A DNA stretch of 64,000 bases from Rhineura floridana (GCF_030035675.1 NC_084484.1:186498934-186562933); one strand, 5' to 3'. Positions 45,300 through 57,285 are shown, counted from the stretch's first letter. Notes: generated by a model not told the origin, from the sequence alone. Program-made: numbers and translations.

Positions 45300-46704
45300 T
45301 TTTCTTGTCCTTTAGTGTGGTTTAAGGCTCTATCACGATGGCAGGGGGGGCCTGCGCACCTCTCACTACATTCCAGGGCCATGTTTGACATCTTTATTCT
45401 GAGTTGGCAAGGGAGGAAATGCTGCAGGGGAGCTGATCCATTCTGAGGTCCTGATAAAAGTCAGAAACAGACTCCCAATGATAAATAATGCCAGGGGACC
45501 TTGCTCCAGTTCTGGATGGTAGCCCCGAGATTGATTGTACTTCCCCCAACCGGGGGGGGGATGAGGTGCCAGTGGGGGTGCAGGGAAAGAAAGTAAGGAA
45601 GTGATTTGTGCTCAACAAAGTCTTGCTTTGCATGATTCTCCTCCCCCACCCTAATAATGAAGAATTATCCTTGAGTATGGATATGGGGCACAAGATGACA
45701 AGGGTGTGACTTGGGGCCAAATAGTTGGGGAATGGCAGTGTCACAGATTGCCACCTCTCTCCTCAGGCAGCTTCTAGACTAAAACTCCCTCACGGGGGTG
45801 GGGGACGGATTACTGGAGAGAGGGGGCAACACCTAAATTGTGAGAATTCCTCCCTAGACATGTGCACTTAGCACCTTTTAAAAACTTCTTTTGGCCCCAG
45901 GCCAAGTCAGTCCTGTTCTCTAATGACTTTAAATAACGTCTGAGTCCCTTTTTAATAATATTTTGTTGTTTGATGTTTTAATGGCCTGGTTTTACTGATT
46001 TTCCCCACTCTGCTGTTTTTATAGTAGTTTTTAAACATAAATTCTGTTATTGTAGGGTAGAAATCTTGATTAAATCATGGAACAATACAAGGAATTTGCG
46101 GTATTTTCTTTCTTGGTTCTTGGGGTGGAACAATGTCTCAAAACAATCACGATGCAATAGAATTAATTGCTGTTCTGAGATGGGACCATTCAGTTACAGA
46201 CCACTAAACAAAGCCTATCCAAATGTCCTAATTTCTGGCAATCTAGGAAAGGCAGATTTAGCGCACTCCTTCCTTAGTTGTGAAGTCCTATCCATTTGTC
46301 CCAAGTTTTTCTGTCCTCACTGAAAAAAATATGAGAAAATCAGGGCAAACAGTTTCCTTTCATTCAGGTTATATTTCTAAATATAATGCAAAGTGAGCAG
46401 CATCTTGAACTAGATTAAAGTCTTCTGCTGTGTTAATAAATTTAAGTCTATGAATCTGTTTTAGTTGGCAGGGAAGGTTTGAAATGGCTAGTTAACTGCA
46501 ACATCCAAATAGCTACATTGCCTAGTTCTAGCATCTGGCAAGGCCTGCCTTTAGGATTGTAGATCAGCATTACGCAACTGCTCAAAGTTCCCAGAGCGGG
46601 TGATAAAGAGATCAACTTTAAAAACTTGCTGCCTTACATTTGGAGAAAAGAGCTGGCAGGTCTGCAGGCTCTGAAAAACTCAGTTGGGGTGGGGATTATA
46701 TATC
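45300..46704. other. Unassigned region between ANAPC15 and the foldback element
   Basis: LAMTOR1 lies between ANAPC15 and TOMT in human. I searched here for its MGCCYSSENED start and conserved exons and saw none. No other exon is recognised. Confidence 0.4.
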
Positions 46705-47329
46705 TATTAAAACATCTAAAGTAATAAATGCATTTTTCATCTATATATAATTAAAAATCATAAAACATTGTTAAACAATCATATATGGCAATAAAATATC
46801 CTTAATCCATTCTGTGCATTCAAATCTTATACTAGATCTTTTCCATAATTCATTCCATGCATTAAGATCTTGAACTAGATCTTTCCCAAACGTGTTTCAG
46901 CCTGTAAAAAAGCTGGCTGACAAGTCATTCAAGTGAGTTTGAGAGGCCTACATTATCAAGGATTTTTACCATTCATTCACTAATCCAAATTAAGAGACTG
47001 AACAAGTTACACTTCTGTCTAAGATATGGTGTAGGTCAGATTCATTACCTACAAGATCTAAAAACATCAGATGAGCTCAGTAACATCTAGCCAACAAAAA
47101 TCCAAAGTGCCCACTGAAGAAGGCCTTTATAGGTTGAAACACATTTAGGAAAGATGTAGTTCAAGATCTGAATGCATGGAATGGATTATGGGAAATATCT
47201 GGTACAAGAGTTGAATGCATGGAATGGTTTAAGGATATTTTATTGCCATACATGATTGTTTTGAACAATGTTTATGATTGTTAGTTATTATGTATATATT
47301 AAAATTACATTTATTTAGATGCTTTAATG
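46705..47329. mobile_element. Second foldback element with hammerhead-like motif
   Basis: Arms at about 46,705-46,915 and 47,112-47,329 are inverted copies with moderate divergence (shared GAATGCATGGAATG and GGATATTTTATTGCCATA). The loop is about 195 bp. At the inner edge of the right arm lie CTGAAGA (47,114-47,120), a possible 5-bp stem (GGCCT/AGGTT) and GAAA (47,136-47,139), the hammerhead core order. It has no coding capacity. Probably the same class as the element at 30,427-32,676, although the sequences differ. Confidence 0.65.
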
Positions 47330-47415
47330 GAGATTACCTAGCCCAAATGAGTTTTCCAAAGGCTACTTATGTTGAGTTTCTAATCTTTTTGGTTGAGGTC
47401 TGCAAAAAAACAATG

Positions 47416-47640
47416 AAATGGGCTGCCTTCAAGTCGATCCCGACTTATGGGCGACCCTATGAAAGGGTTTTCATGGTAAGCGGAATTCAGGGGGGGTTAC
47501 CATTGCCTTCCTCTGAGGCTGAGAGACAGTGACTGGCCCAAGGTCACCCAGGGAGCTTCATGGCTGTGTGGGGATTTGAACCCTAGTCTCCCAGGTCATT
47601 GTCCAACACCTTAACTACTACACCACACATGCAGGCTCAC
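47416..47640 (-). repeat. SINE with tRNA-like head and BovB-like tail, full length
   Basis: Plus-strand GCCTTCAAGTCGATCCCGAC and ACTTATGGGCGACCCTATGA (tail side), CCCAAGGTCACCCAGG, GGGGATTTGAACCCTAGTC and CATTGTCCAACACCTTAAC (tRNA-like head). Just downstream of the TOMT stop. Confidence 0.9.
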
Positions 47641-47893
47641 AAAAAAAAAATGGGAAATTTGCACTAGAACAAAGTCATTAAAGTGTCCAACTTGTTTTGT
47701 GCTCTGTGCAGTTATATTTGTGCCATTTCCTGACTGATTGCTTCTGTGTGCAACCAGGACAGGATCTTTTTTTCCCTCCTCCTAACAAGGAAGGACCCCT
47801 CACATACACACACATACACATGTGCTCTTTATGGCTGCATCTCAGTCTCTGGAGGAGGGAGGCTGTCCAGGCCCCCATTAGTGACCACTCTCA

Positions 47894-48214
47894 TCATTGC
47901 AGACCCGTGTAGGTGAGCTGGGCCATGCCATCAGGTATGGCCCGGAAGTACTGCAGGCTGGTCCTGTGAATTCTCCACTTGTACTTGCTGCAGGCCTTGA
48001 CATACTGCAGGAAATGAGGCGCCCCGGGGAAGATGACGTTGTCGGCCAGGATGGTGGCCCCTTCAGGTAGAAGGCCGTGGGCTTCCAGCAGTTGCAGGTC
48101 CCTCAAATAGCAGCGCTTCCAGTGGTCCATGAAGACCAAGTCCACTTGGGGTAGCCCATACTTCTCTTTGAGCTGGGGGATGACTTCCTCCGAGGGTCCC
48201 ACAATTAGCTCCAC
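47894..48214 (-). CDS. TOMT: TOMT coding exon 3 (terminal)
   Basis: 321 nt. Acceptor CCATGCAG|GTGGAG, phase 0. It carries the metal-binding and catalytic residues and ends AQLTYTGLQ at the stop at 47,894. Confidence 0.97.
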   Translation of the reverse strand: MELIVGPSEEVIPQLKEKYGLPQVDLVFMDHWKRCYLRDLQLLEAHGLLPEGATILADNVIFPGAPHFLQYVKACSKYKWRIHRTSLQYFRAIPDGMAQLTYTGLQ

Positions 48215-51200
48215 CTGCATGGGAGCGGAGAGAGGAGGTCAAGACGAGAGAGAGGCAGCCTGCTGTCAAGATCCAGCAGCCTCATCTAGCAAGAGAGATG
48301 TAAGCGAGCATTGCTGAGTTGGATCAGCTCAGAGATCCATCTAGTTGAAGGATAGAGAAACCTGTGGCCTTCCAGATGTTGTTGGACTCCAACTCCCATC
48401 AGCCCCAGCCAGCATGTTCAACTGTCAGGGGTGATGGGACCTGGGCATTATAGCATGTGTTTTTAAATTGGTTTTTTTAAATGTGTTTTTAAATTTGTAT
48501 ATTTGTTTTTAATGTTTTTAATTGTTGTAAACCACCCAGAGAGCTTCGGCTATGGGGCGGTATACAAATGCAATAAATAAATAATAAATAAACTTCTGGA
48601 GGGCTGCAGCATCCTTATCCCTGGCCCAAATAACTGTAATCTGATAAACACAGTGTTTGCGCTTAACATCTGACCAATTCATTCATTCTGAACAGCAGGC
48701 AGAATGGCCAGGAAGACATCGTCTTTGTAATGTGTTGACTCGGTAGCTGTTGGAGCTTCCAGTGGAATCAGAGGTAATTCTGCAGGACAGCACCGGAAGG
48801 GCTGTAGCCCAATGCTAGAGAAGTCCCAAGTTCAATTCCCAGTGTCATCTCCACGTAGGAATGGGAGAGACTCCTGCCTGAAACTCTAGAGAGCCGCTGC
48901 CAGTCAGTGTAGACAATACTAAACTAGATGGACTAAGGGTCTAATTCAGTATAAGGCAGCCTTCTATGTTCCTAATGTAGGGATAGCAAAGTGTGGAGGT
49001 GAGCTCAGTTCCAGTGACCGCTCCAGAACAGAATCGCAGTAACCCCATTGATAAATGTCTATGCTGACAGCTACCAGAGCTTGTGTTTGTCTGGATGCGA
49101 CTCCACACAACTGGAAAGCCTTGCTACTTAATCCCAGCTGTGTGGAAGCAAGCTGCAGCCACTAAATACTGATCGAACAACACACTGCATATGCTCAGAG
49201 GCATTGCCATATCTTTCAAGGCTGGGCAGGTGCTAGTGGCCTTACTTGTCTATCGTTAGACTAAGGCGGTGTGTTCTCTACTCCCTATTAATATCACTTG
49301 AGAATATTTTCTTCTGATGGTTCTGATTGGCCTTGCTTGATCGTCTCTCAGGCGCACCTCCCCAAGGCCATACGACAGGGGTCTTACAAGGGCTGCCATG
49401 GAATCAAAAGTCACTCACTGTGTCATCGTCAAAGCCAGCAAGGCGGATCACCTTCTCAGCCAATGATGCTTTCTGTGCATCCATCTCCACAGTGTACAGC
49501 CGGGCACCAAGTGGTAGCGACTGAGCAATGAGGATGGTGCTGTAACCACAGTATGTGCCCAGCTCCAAGATGGTGAGGGGGGCCTTCTCGTAGATCAGCC
49601 GTTCCAGGATCTTGGCTAGAAGGCACCAGATAAATATCACATTGAGGGATGGTAAGAGGAAGTGTCAAGCGTGTCCAGCAACTTCCACTTCCTGGTTTCT
49701 GCCTAACAGAAGGGTTATTGTTTCTAGTATGTCCTTCACCAAGCTGGTCCCCTCCCCCCGCCTGATTATTTGGACAACAAGTCCCATCATCCCCAGCTGA
49801 AGGCTACCAAAGGCTCTCCAAGACTGCTACAGCATGGTGGCATGAACAGGCTGGGCTCTAGGCACATCATTGCCCTAAGAATAGCCACTGACGTAGCAGC
49901 CCTAAAGTCTCACGCAGTTTGTACAGCTGTAGCAACTACTGAAGACCTGCTAATTTTGGCACAGCAGCCTTTTGGCACAGCCTGTCCCTCACATTGATCA
50001 AGGCAGAAATTTAACTTTTTTTGGCTCCAAACCAAGGGTTGGGAAATGCGAGTAGGCTGTGGTTACTCAGTGCCACAGGAAAAGACCCTCTATGCATCCT
50101 CAGAGGTGATTTCTCCTTTCCTGTAGGGATGTGTTTTGGCACTGGAAACTGATTTGCATTGGCATCTGACACACTTAAGCTGCCTGCCAGAGTGTGTGCA
50201 GTTATTTATAGCTGTGCTGTTGGCTCTTTGACCACAGACAGGCACTAGGCACAGGTCACAAGAAGACCTGTTATATGCAAGGATCATGTTTTCTTGCAAG
50301 TGTTGTTTTTTTGGGTGGGATTTTCTGGAGGGGAACCATCTTTCTGTGCCGCTTTTGCAAATGTTAGTTCACTTAAACACGTTGAAAATCATCCCTCAGT
50401 AGTTAAAGGCTAACAAAGTGGTGGCCTGGGTGAGTTTGAACGCTGCTCTAAAATGGGGAAAATCCTGGACCCACTGCCATGTAATAAATTTAATTTATAT
50501 GACCCTCTTTTACATTTGTAGCCTGAGTGCCTTCCAGCATAAAGGGAGAACAATAAACATAATATAATAATAGTAGTAGTAGTAGTAGTAATGCAATTAA
50601 CAAAGGTTGTTAAAACATACAATATGATCAGCCCTAAAATGCCAACGGCATTTAGGCTGAAAGATGTTACAATTTAATAGCTAGTAATGGAACTAAAAGA
50701 TATGGTCTGTTTAAAAAAGCCAATTGAAATAATATTGTGCTCAGTATCTGACAGTTATTGTGAATGGCCCCAACACTACGATTTTGTTTAATTCAGCAGC
50801 AGACGGGTGATCCGGGGATTTACGAGCTGCCTTCATGCTCCTTAATGGGGGCAAATCTGTCTCTAACTTTTGGAATGCCACAATCTTCTAGTAGGAACAG
50901 TATGGAGCAGTTTAATAGGCAAAAAGATCTAAACTTACTTACTTATTAGTTGTACGTTTAGCCCTCCCTTCACCAAATGGTCCCACAATGGGTAACAAAA
51001 TATCACAATTAAAATTAGTACAATGTATTATTAAACTAATAAAACCACAAAATCAGCCACAGCTGTAAATAACAGCTCCACTTAGTTAAAAGGAGGGTGG
51101 GGGCTGTTCCAATGATCGTTTAGGAGTCTGATTTAGGATCAGCAGTTTTGCTGCCTGCTAGAAGTTTAATTGCTTCCGCTGTGCTCTGCTTGTAAATTTG

Positions 51201-51981
51201 TAGATACACACCTAATAAACGGACACCTGAAAAGCCACAGCACATAGTTAAAACTGCAGAATTCTCTCCCACAAGAGGCAGTGATGGCCACCACACTGAA
51301 TGGCTTTAAAAGGGGACTAAACTAGCCCATGCAGGGTAAGGTTACCAATGGCTACTAACCCTGATGGCAATGTACTAGCTGCCTCCTCTGTTGGAGGTGG
51401 CAAGCCTCTGAATACCAGTTACTGGGACTCACAAGTGGGGAGAGTGCTGCTGTTGCACCCGGGTCCTGCACAACTTTTAAAGATCCTCTTGGAGGCCGGG
51501 CCTGACAACCAAGAGGTCTTCTGTATCTTTAACAGTTGTGCAGGGGGAAGGGAGAATTCCACCTTGTGGTTTTGCCCATTACAGTGTTGCAAGAACACCT
51601 GCACTTGGCTGACTTTCTCTTCTCCTAAAGATACAGGATCAGTCTCAGGCCCTGAACCTGACAGCCCTAGGTGGATAAGCGAGAAGCAAAGGCCGAGTAT
51701 CCGTGTTGCGAGCCCACACCTTTTTGGGGTCCCAAATTGCTGAGGTACTCGCAGTGGTAGCTCCACTGGTCAAAGGTCTCCAAGATGTGCAGTGGGTCGC
51801 CGGGAATGGCGTGGGTTAAGACATACTGGAAGGCCCTCTCCTCCCTGGGGATCCCCGTCAAGTAGTCCTGTAGCCGCCGAACCAGCACCGCTCGGTAAAA
51901 GAGCAGGAAATAGTGACGGTAGCGGATGAGCAGAGTGACCACGAAGGGAATAAAAGCCAGTGCAATGGCCGGGGAGACCAT
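47894..51981 (-). CDS. TOMT: TOMT, catechol-O-methyltransferase-like protein, complete CDS
   Basis: A COMT-family protein needed in hair cells for transport of TMC mechanotransduction channels; the mammalian orthologue is the TOMT part of LRTOMT. Exons on the minus strand: 51,981-51,720, 49,615-49,419 and 48,214-47,894 (780 nt, 259 aa, about the human TOMT length). Residues 4-19 form a hydrophobic N-terminal anchor. [15 protein letters not shown] (about 104-118) is the SAM-binding motif, and E131 is expected to bind the SAM ribose. The COMT metal ligands appear as D183, D211 and N212 and the catalytic lysine as K186 (FMDHWK and LADNV). A pyrimidine-rich acceptor at 52,018 suggests a 5'UTR splice. 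No LRRC51 exons were seen upstream. Confidence 0.96.
48352..48625. mobile_element. hAT-like MITE split by an L2 3' end
   Basis: The left part has GACTCCAACTCCCATCAGCC. The right part resumes at about 48,592 with CTTCTGGAGGGCTGCAGCAT. An L2 tail (plus strand, GAGAGCTTCGGCTATGGGGC then AATAAATAAATAAT) fills about 48,445-48,590. TOMT intron 2. Confidence 0.7.
48785..48985 (+). repeat. tRNA-derived SINE (type 1)
   Basis: B-box AGTTCAATTCCCAG, body CAGTCAGTGTAGACAATACT and tail ATAAGGCAGCCTTCTATGTT. TOMT intron 2. Confidence 0.88.
49419..49615 (-). CDS. TOMT: TOMT coding exon 2
   Basis: 197 nt. Acceptor GCCTTCTAG|CCAAG, donor GACACA|GTGAGT, phase 1 in and phase 0 out. It encodes the SAM-binding core. 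Confidence 0.96.
49620..51254. other. TOMT intron 1, mostly unassigned
   Basis: No other exon recognised. A (TAG)n run lies at about 50,567-50,590 and an L2-like piece near 50,935-51,060. Confidence 0.45.
51255..51469 (+). mobile_element. CR1 LINE 3' fragment
   Basis: It begins in the ORF2 C-terminus (GTGATGGCCACCACACTGAA, GGCTTTAAAAGGGGACTAA) and continues into the tail up to CACCCGGGTCCTG. Confidence 0.8.
51470..51669. mobile_element. Truncated palindromic MITE with TA target site
   Basis: Same family as 29,905-30,194/35,749-35,789. Right end CTGAACCTGACAGCCCTA. It shows the undisturbed sequence CTCTTCTCCTAAAGATACAG across the point where BovB split the other copy. Confidence 0.85.
51720..51981 (-). 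CDS. TOMT: TOMT coding exon 1
   Basis: 262 nt: [10 protein letters not shown] through [10 protein letters not shown]. Donor AAAAAG|GTGTGG, phase 1. A possible upstream acceptor TCTCTGACAG|GTCTGAG starts this exon at 52,017. Confidence 0.95.
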
Positions 51982-52071
51982 CGCTGGGCGCAGGGAAGCA
52001 GGCCGGGGTTCTCAGACCTGTCAGAGAGACAAACAGGGCAGGGGAGCACTTGCTGCATCCCAGCACAGGTT

Positions 52072-52160
52072 CAGTCTGCAATCCTATGCCTGTTTACCTG
52101 GGAGCAAGTCCCACTGAACTCAAGAGACTTACTTCTGAGTAGACACGTGTAGGGCCGACC
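52072..52160. mobile_element. Short palindromic MITE (GGGAGCAAGTCCCACTGAA family)
   Basis: TGCAATCCTATGCCTGTTTA on the left pairs with TCTGAGTAGACACGTGTAGG on the right. A related piece occurs near 63,360-63,410. Confidence 0.6.
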
Positions 52161-52317
52161 TGTTAACTGTGAATGTCAACAACCACACAGGAACCCTGAC
52201 AGCCAGACTCATGTCAATTTCCAGAACATCTGAAAACTCCTGTCTGCTTTCCCTTATTCCAAAGATATATCGGTGAATTCTGACAAACTCTGTTATGTCT
52301 GTCAGTTGTTATTTTTA

Positions 52318-52675
52318 AGTTATTGATTTATTTATTAACTTATTATTTGATTTATATCCCGCCCTTCCTCTCAGCAGGAACCCGGGGCGGCAAACAGAAA
52401 CACTAAAAAACACTTTAAAACATCATTAAAAGACCTTAAAATATATTAAAACAAAACAAAGTTAAAAAATTTTTTTTGAAAAAAGCTTTTAAAAACATAT
52501 TTAAAAAAGGGTTAAAAACATTATTAAAAAACATATTAACAAGCAATTCCAGTACAGACGCAGACCAGGATGAAGATCTCCACTTAAAAGGCTTGTTGAA
52601 AGAGGAAAGTCTTCAAAAGGCGCCAAAAATATAGCAGAGATGGCGCCTGCCTAATATTCAAAAGGAGGGAATTGC
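52318..52675 (-). mobile_element. L2 LINE 3' end fragment
   Basis: Plus-strand TATCCCGCCCTTCCTCTCAG, then A-rich repeats, then ATGGCGCCTGCCTAATATTC. Confidence 0.85.
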
Positions 52676-52679
52676 ACAC

Positions 52680-52845
52680 GCTTGTGCCCTGTCTTCCTTC
52701 TAAAGAGGTCATGTTCTCCCTCCCCCCTGATAACAACCCTGTGAAGTAGGTTAGGCCAAGCGATAGTCACTGTCTCAAGGTCACCCAGTGAGCTTCAGGT
52801 CTGAGTCAGGATTTGCACCTGCTCTCCTCAGCACTCTACACTCAA
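52680..52845 (-). repeat. tRNA-derived SINE (type 4), diverged, reverse orientation
   Basis: CCCTGTGAAGTAGGTTAGGC, CTCAAGGTCACCCAGTGAGC and GTCAGGATTTGCACCTGC. Confidence 0.65.
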
Positions 52846-52847
52846 GG

Positions 52848-52965
52848 GTAGCTAATCTCTGCAGATGTTCCTGGACTCCAGCTGCCGTCATCCCTGGCCA
52901 TTGGACATGTTGGGGGGGGAGCTGATGGGAGTTGGAGTCCACCAACAGATGTTCGCTAGCTCTGC
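52848..52965. mobile_element. hAT-like MITE
   Basis: Inverted ends GGGTAGCTAATCTCTGCAGA and TGTTCGCTAGCTCTG, with GATGGGAGTTGGAGTCC inside. Confidence 0.65.
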
Positions 52966-53259
52966 TCTGATGGCTTCCACTACCTTGTGCTGATGGCACT
53001 CAGTTCCCCGGCAGATCTGGGGTCTTGGACATTCCCAACATTTGGCAGGGACTGTCAGCATCCACATGGGAATAACAATCACCAGATTTGGGACTTTTCC
53101 TGTAACATTTACCTAAAACCATTTGAAAGTGCAAAAGAAAGAGAGAGTCAGGTGGTGTACCAAAGCATCCCTGGCAGTTCCACCTCCAAAAGGAGGTTGA
53201 TAAATACAGCAAGTGAGACCCACCCACCCATAAAAGTGGCTAATGCTTTTAACGTCTAT

Positions 53260-53620
53260 ATATCTATTAGGGATGGGGGGAGAAATTTGATGCAGCTTGC
53301 ATTTAAAGCCAAATTTATCAAATGCACACTTTCCAAAACAATATGAGAGCAGAAATGCAGCCAGCCTTCAGAGTTTGCACTTATTTGAATTTTGCAATGC
53401 AGTTCACCAACCAACCAATGTTTACTGAAAAGGCACATAGCAGAGGAAAGTGTGCATAAACATGAATGCATTAGGGAAAATATACAAAATTGCATTATAT
53501 TAGGAGAAATTGCTTGCAAAAATATGAACATTTTAGACAAAAATGTGATTATTATGAGAAATTCGTACTAAACTATTGAAGAATTTTCATTAGGATTTTT
53601 TTAAATTGCAGATTTAAATC
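53260..53620 (+). repeat. Unclassified dispersed repeat, copy 2
   Basis: Matches 2,790-3,110 in the same orientation (GAATTTTGCAATGCAGTTCA, GAGGAAAGTGTGCATAAAC, GAATTTTCATTAGGATTTTT) and extends further left from about 53,275. Confidence 0.6.
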
Positions 53621-53625
53621 TATAT

Positions 53626-56071
53626 GCAAATCTATATCTACATCTAATGTATGTTTTTAATTTGGTCCCCACCCTGAGTCTCCAGAACAGGGATAATGAA
53701 CTAACATCAGTTCCAGCCATCAATGGGTAAATATAGTTAGTTACAAGATATGTTCAGCATGTGAAATCAAAGAGAAAACAATTATCTGGTGGTCGCTTTA
53801 CTATCACAAGCGAATGTGGGCACAGGGCCCACGCAGATGGGGAAAACCCAATTCACATTTTCCAAAATTCCTCTTGAAGAGAGGGAAGTTATAGAGCAGC
53901 TAAGAAAATGAAGGGGATTCTTGAGCAAGCTGGTAGTGTTTGGGATTCTGGCTCTGTGAGCTAGTCTTTTTTCTCTCTGCCTCACCTGAAACAGCAGAGG
54001 CAACGTTTCCCTGAGGATGCCGAGGCCCGGGGGAGCTGCTCTTACCTGCTTGCAGCTGTTGACCATACCCTACCTGGAGGCTGAGATGCAGAGCCCCTCT
54101 AAGCTGCCCGAGGCATTTGGGGTGAGTGTGCAGCATCCTTCCTGCCCATACCTATAAATGATTGATGGTGTCACCTAAGCTGCCTCTTGGATTACCTCTT
54201 TGCACCTGTCATCCTGGAGCAGGTTAACAAGGAAGAGGAACTGCAAAGCTCTCTCCAGCCTCATAATCAGCATCGCTTTGGGGCTGCAAGCTTTGGTGGG
54301 TTTTTCTTCTGTGCAATAAACAGGCGGATGTTTTCATCTCAGGTTAAAATTTCCTCCCCAGTGAAATGGAGAGCTGAAAAGAAACTCCAGTTCAAAGCCG
54401 GGACGCTCTTGCAGGGCCACACAGACATGCTAGCACCTTTCTGTTGGGGAGATTTTGATTAAAAAACCCAACAACCTGTATTTTAAATCTGGATCTTCAC
54501 AACACTCTAAACATGCAGGGTGTGCCCTGTAGTCAAATTGCTGCTGATAATTCACAAGAGGAGGGGGAATCAGGTCAGGTCAGGTCAGGGTATATACAGC
54601 CGTTTGTGATTGATTTTTCATGTAACATAACAGTTCCCTGCTATCCAGGGGAGGAAAAACATTTTGCGATACAAGAAGAGTAAACAGAATAAAGCCGGTA
54701 GATGCAAACTAGCCCACCTCACAGGGTTACTGTGAGGATAAAAAGGGAGTTAGGTTTATTAATGAATCCTCAGAAGAAGGGTGGGCTAAAATTGCAGCAA
54801 ATTAATAAAACTGAGTATTTTGAAAGAACAGGAATGCTGGTGCGTTCCAACAAAAAAGCTAGCCTTTTGCAGCTATGTTCTTGATTAGGTTTTTAGAATC
54901 AAATTCCTCATTGTTGAAGAGCATAACTGGAAACACGTTGGAACGAATTTAATTTTGCTCCATTGATTCTGTTCACTTTGATCTCCAAAACAGACCCTGC
55001 AGGGTCTTGTTCTCCTCTGATCCCATGTACAGGTCTGGGCTTGACCCTACTACGCCTTTAACAGCTACAAGGCAGAGAGTAGCCTGGCTGGAGCCTAGGT
55101 AGAACACTGCAAGGAAAAGAGAGATTGTATCTGTTGAACTCCTGCCTGCCACACTGCTTTCAAAGGCACTATAGCATCCTTTGGTTGAGAAGCACCACCA
55201 GTGTTGGTGCAAATGCGATCTGTTTCCAGGCTGGCTGAAAAAGCTGCTCTGTTGACGGCGGGATGCCTGCAAGATGCTTTTGTACACAGACACACACCGT
55301 GACCTCCCCACAGATCTTAACTTGGCAGAGCTCAGCTGTCTGACCTGTTCTAAGGGCCAGAGTTCGGATCTAAAAAATGTGAGCCTCTGAGTATGTGCAG
55401 AGTGCCTTTTCCTGATCACTGAGTTAATCAGAGTCTGTTTCCTTCCCTTTCTTTAAGAGCAAGTCTGGGATTAAGGGACAGAGCTTCCACGTTAGAGAGA
55501 ACATAATTTCTGCTAAGGCACAACCAGAACCTTAGGCCTCCTCAGGGCTCTTTCGTAGGGCAGCTTAAGACATATTTAGCCACTCCTGCCCCTGAAATAA
55601 AGAAGCAGCCGGAATAAGTGGCATTTTCAGTTTATTAAAACAAAGGTTTTAGCTAATAAACAACATAGTCATGAAAATCAAACATACAGTGTACAAAATG
55701 TCAGATTTCAGGGAAAATATCCAACCATGCCCCCCCCCCAATATAGCATTATTTTGAGACTGGGGAGAGACTATGTCTTTCTTGGGGTTTTGAAAGGGGA
55801 GCCAGTGGAGGGCAAAAAGGGCTGGCCCTCAGGGTTATAGCCCAGGGGACCACAGGGAACAAGAGATGATGGGCAGAGTGGCAAGGAGGGTAGGCAACTT
55901 CACCTGGGCTGGCATGCCGGGATCTACCACAGACTCCTTTTTTTCTTCTTCATTTCACTTTAGAATGTATATCATCCTTTTTCTACACCAAATTGGTGCT
56001 TATGCCAAAGTAAATTTGTTTAGCATCATGGCAGGAAAAATAAACTTCATTTTATTTCTGTAGCCACGATT
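53626..56071. other. Intergenic between TOMT and the SFRP gene, unassigned
   Basis: No exon recognised. A (CAGGT)n run lies at about 54,575-54,595 and a type 4 SINE fragment at about 54,710-54,790. Confidence 0.4.
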
Positions 56072-56438
56072 TGAAATACAGTGCTGGAGGAGAGCTTTGT
56101 GCATACCATGGACTGCGAAAAAGACAAATAGTTGGGTGTTAGAACAAATTAAACCAGAACTGTCACTAGAAGCTAAAATGATGAAACTGAGATTATCATA
56201 CTCTGGACACATAATGAGAAGACATGATTCACTAGAAAAGACAATAATGCTGGGAAAAACAGCAGGGAGTAGAAAAAGAGGAAGGCCAAACAAGAGATGG
56301 ATTGATTCCATAAAGGAAGCCACAGCCCTGAACTTACAAGATGTGAACAGGGTCGTTTATAACAGATGCTCTTGGAGGTCACTGATTCAAAGGGTCGCCA
56401 TAAGTCTTAATTGACTTGAAGGCACATAACAACAACAG
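56072..56438 (+). mobile_element. RTE-BovB LINE 3' end
   Basis: It encodes the ORF2 end (LSYSGHIMRRHDSLEKTIML, then RGRPNKRWIDSIKEA) and ends AGGGTCGCCATAAGTC, then TTGACTTGAAGGCACATAAC. Confidence 0.92.
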
Positions 56439-57177
56439 CCACGATGGTGCTATGATGATTTTAGTTTAAAATATGAAACTGCACATGCTCAGAGTATGTC
56501 TTTTTTTAAAGGCTTTGCCCCAACCTCCACCCATGTGCTGTAAAGTACAGAGCAGGTGGCTTCACATGTGTTATGTCACAAATGTGTGGAGGTCAGGGGA
56601 AAGGCTCCTGTCATGATTCTGGAATGGGCATGAGGAGCAGACACACACTGCCATCTCACTTTTGCCTCCAGTCAAACAGGTTTTTAAGGTTTCAAAAACC
56701 TGCAAAGCCTATTTGACTTCAGGACACAGTGAGACCAAATTCATGACGTGTATACCCTGGGAAGCAAACTCTTTTCCAAACTACTTCTAAGTCCCTTTCA
56801 AGCAGTTGTCTTCTCTCCAGTTATGAGGAAATAGATTTCTGCTCGTCCCCAAATGGATGCTTGAGCCTTGGCAAGTTTTAAAACATGATGAAAGTATAAA
56901 ATGTTGATGTCCTAGAGACAAAAAATGGCTGGGATGGGATGACAGGACTTTTGTAATGGGTAGGGCAATGGGTATTTATCTTGCAGGCACTGAAGCTGCT
57001 TTTGTACCTCAAATTTAGCATCCTTAGTACTACTATTTCTGTGTTATGTGCAAAGGAACCGCCCCCCAACCCATTTCAAGCATTCCTGCTAGTGTTGCCA
57101 CTTGGCCAGTTTCTGTTAGCTGTCCTGGGTAGATTTGTTTAATTCACAGTCTCTGTTTTTGTTTAATAACCCTAAAC

Positions 57178-57285
57178 CAGCCATCCCCAACCTGGTGTCC
57201 TCCAGATATTTTGGACTATAACTCCCAGCTGGAGACGCCACCCCAAAGTCAAGAGATGTTCCCTGTGCCCACGCTGGCTGGGAAC
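57178..57285. mobile_element. hAT-like MITE
   Basis: CCAGCCATCCCCAACCTGG, then TTTTGGACTATAACTCCCAG, and GGCTGGGAACTAG on the right. Confidence 0.55.
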
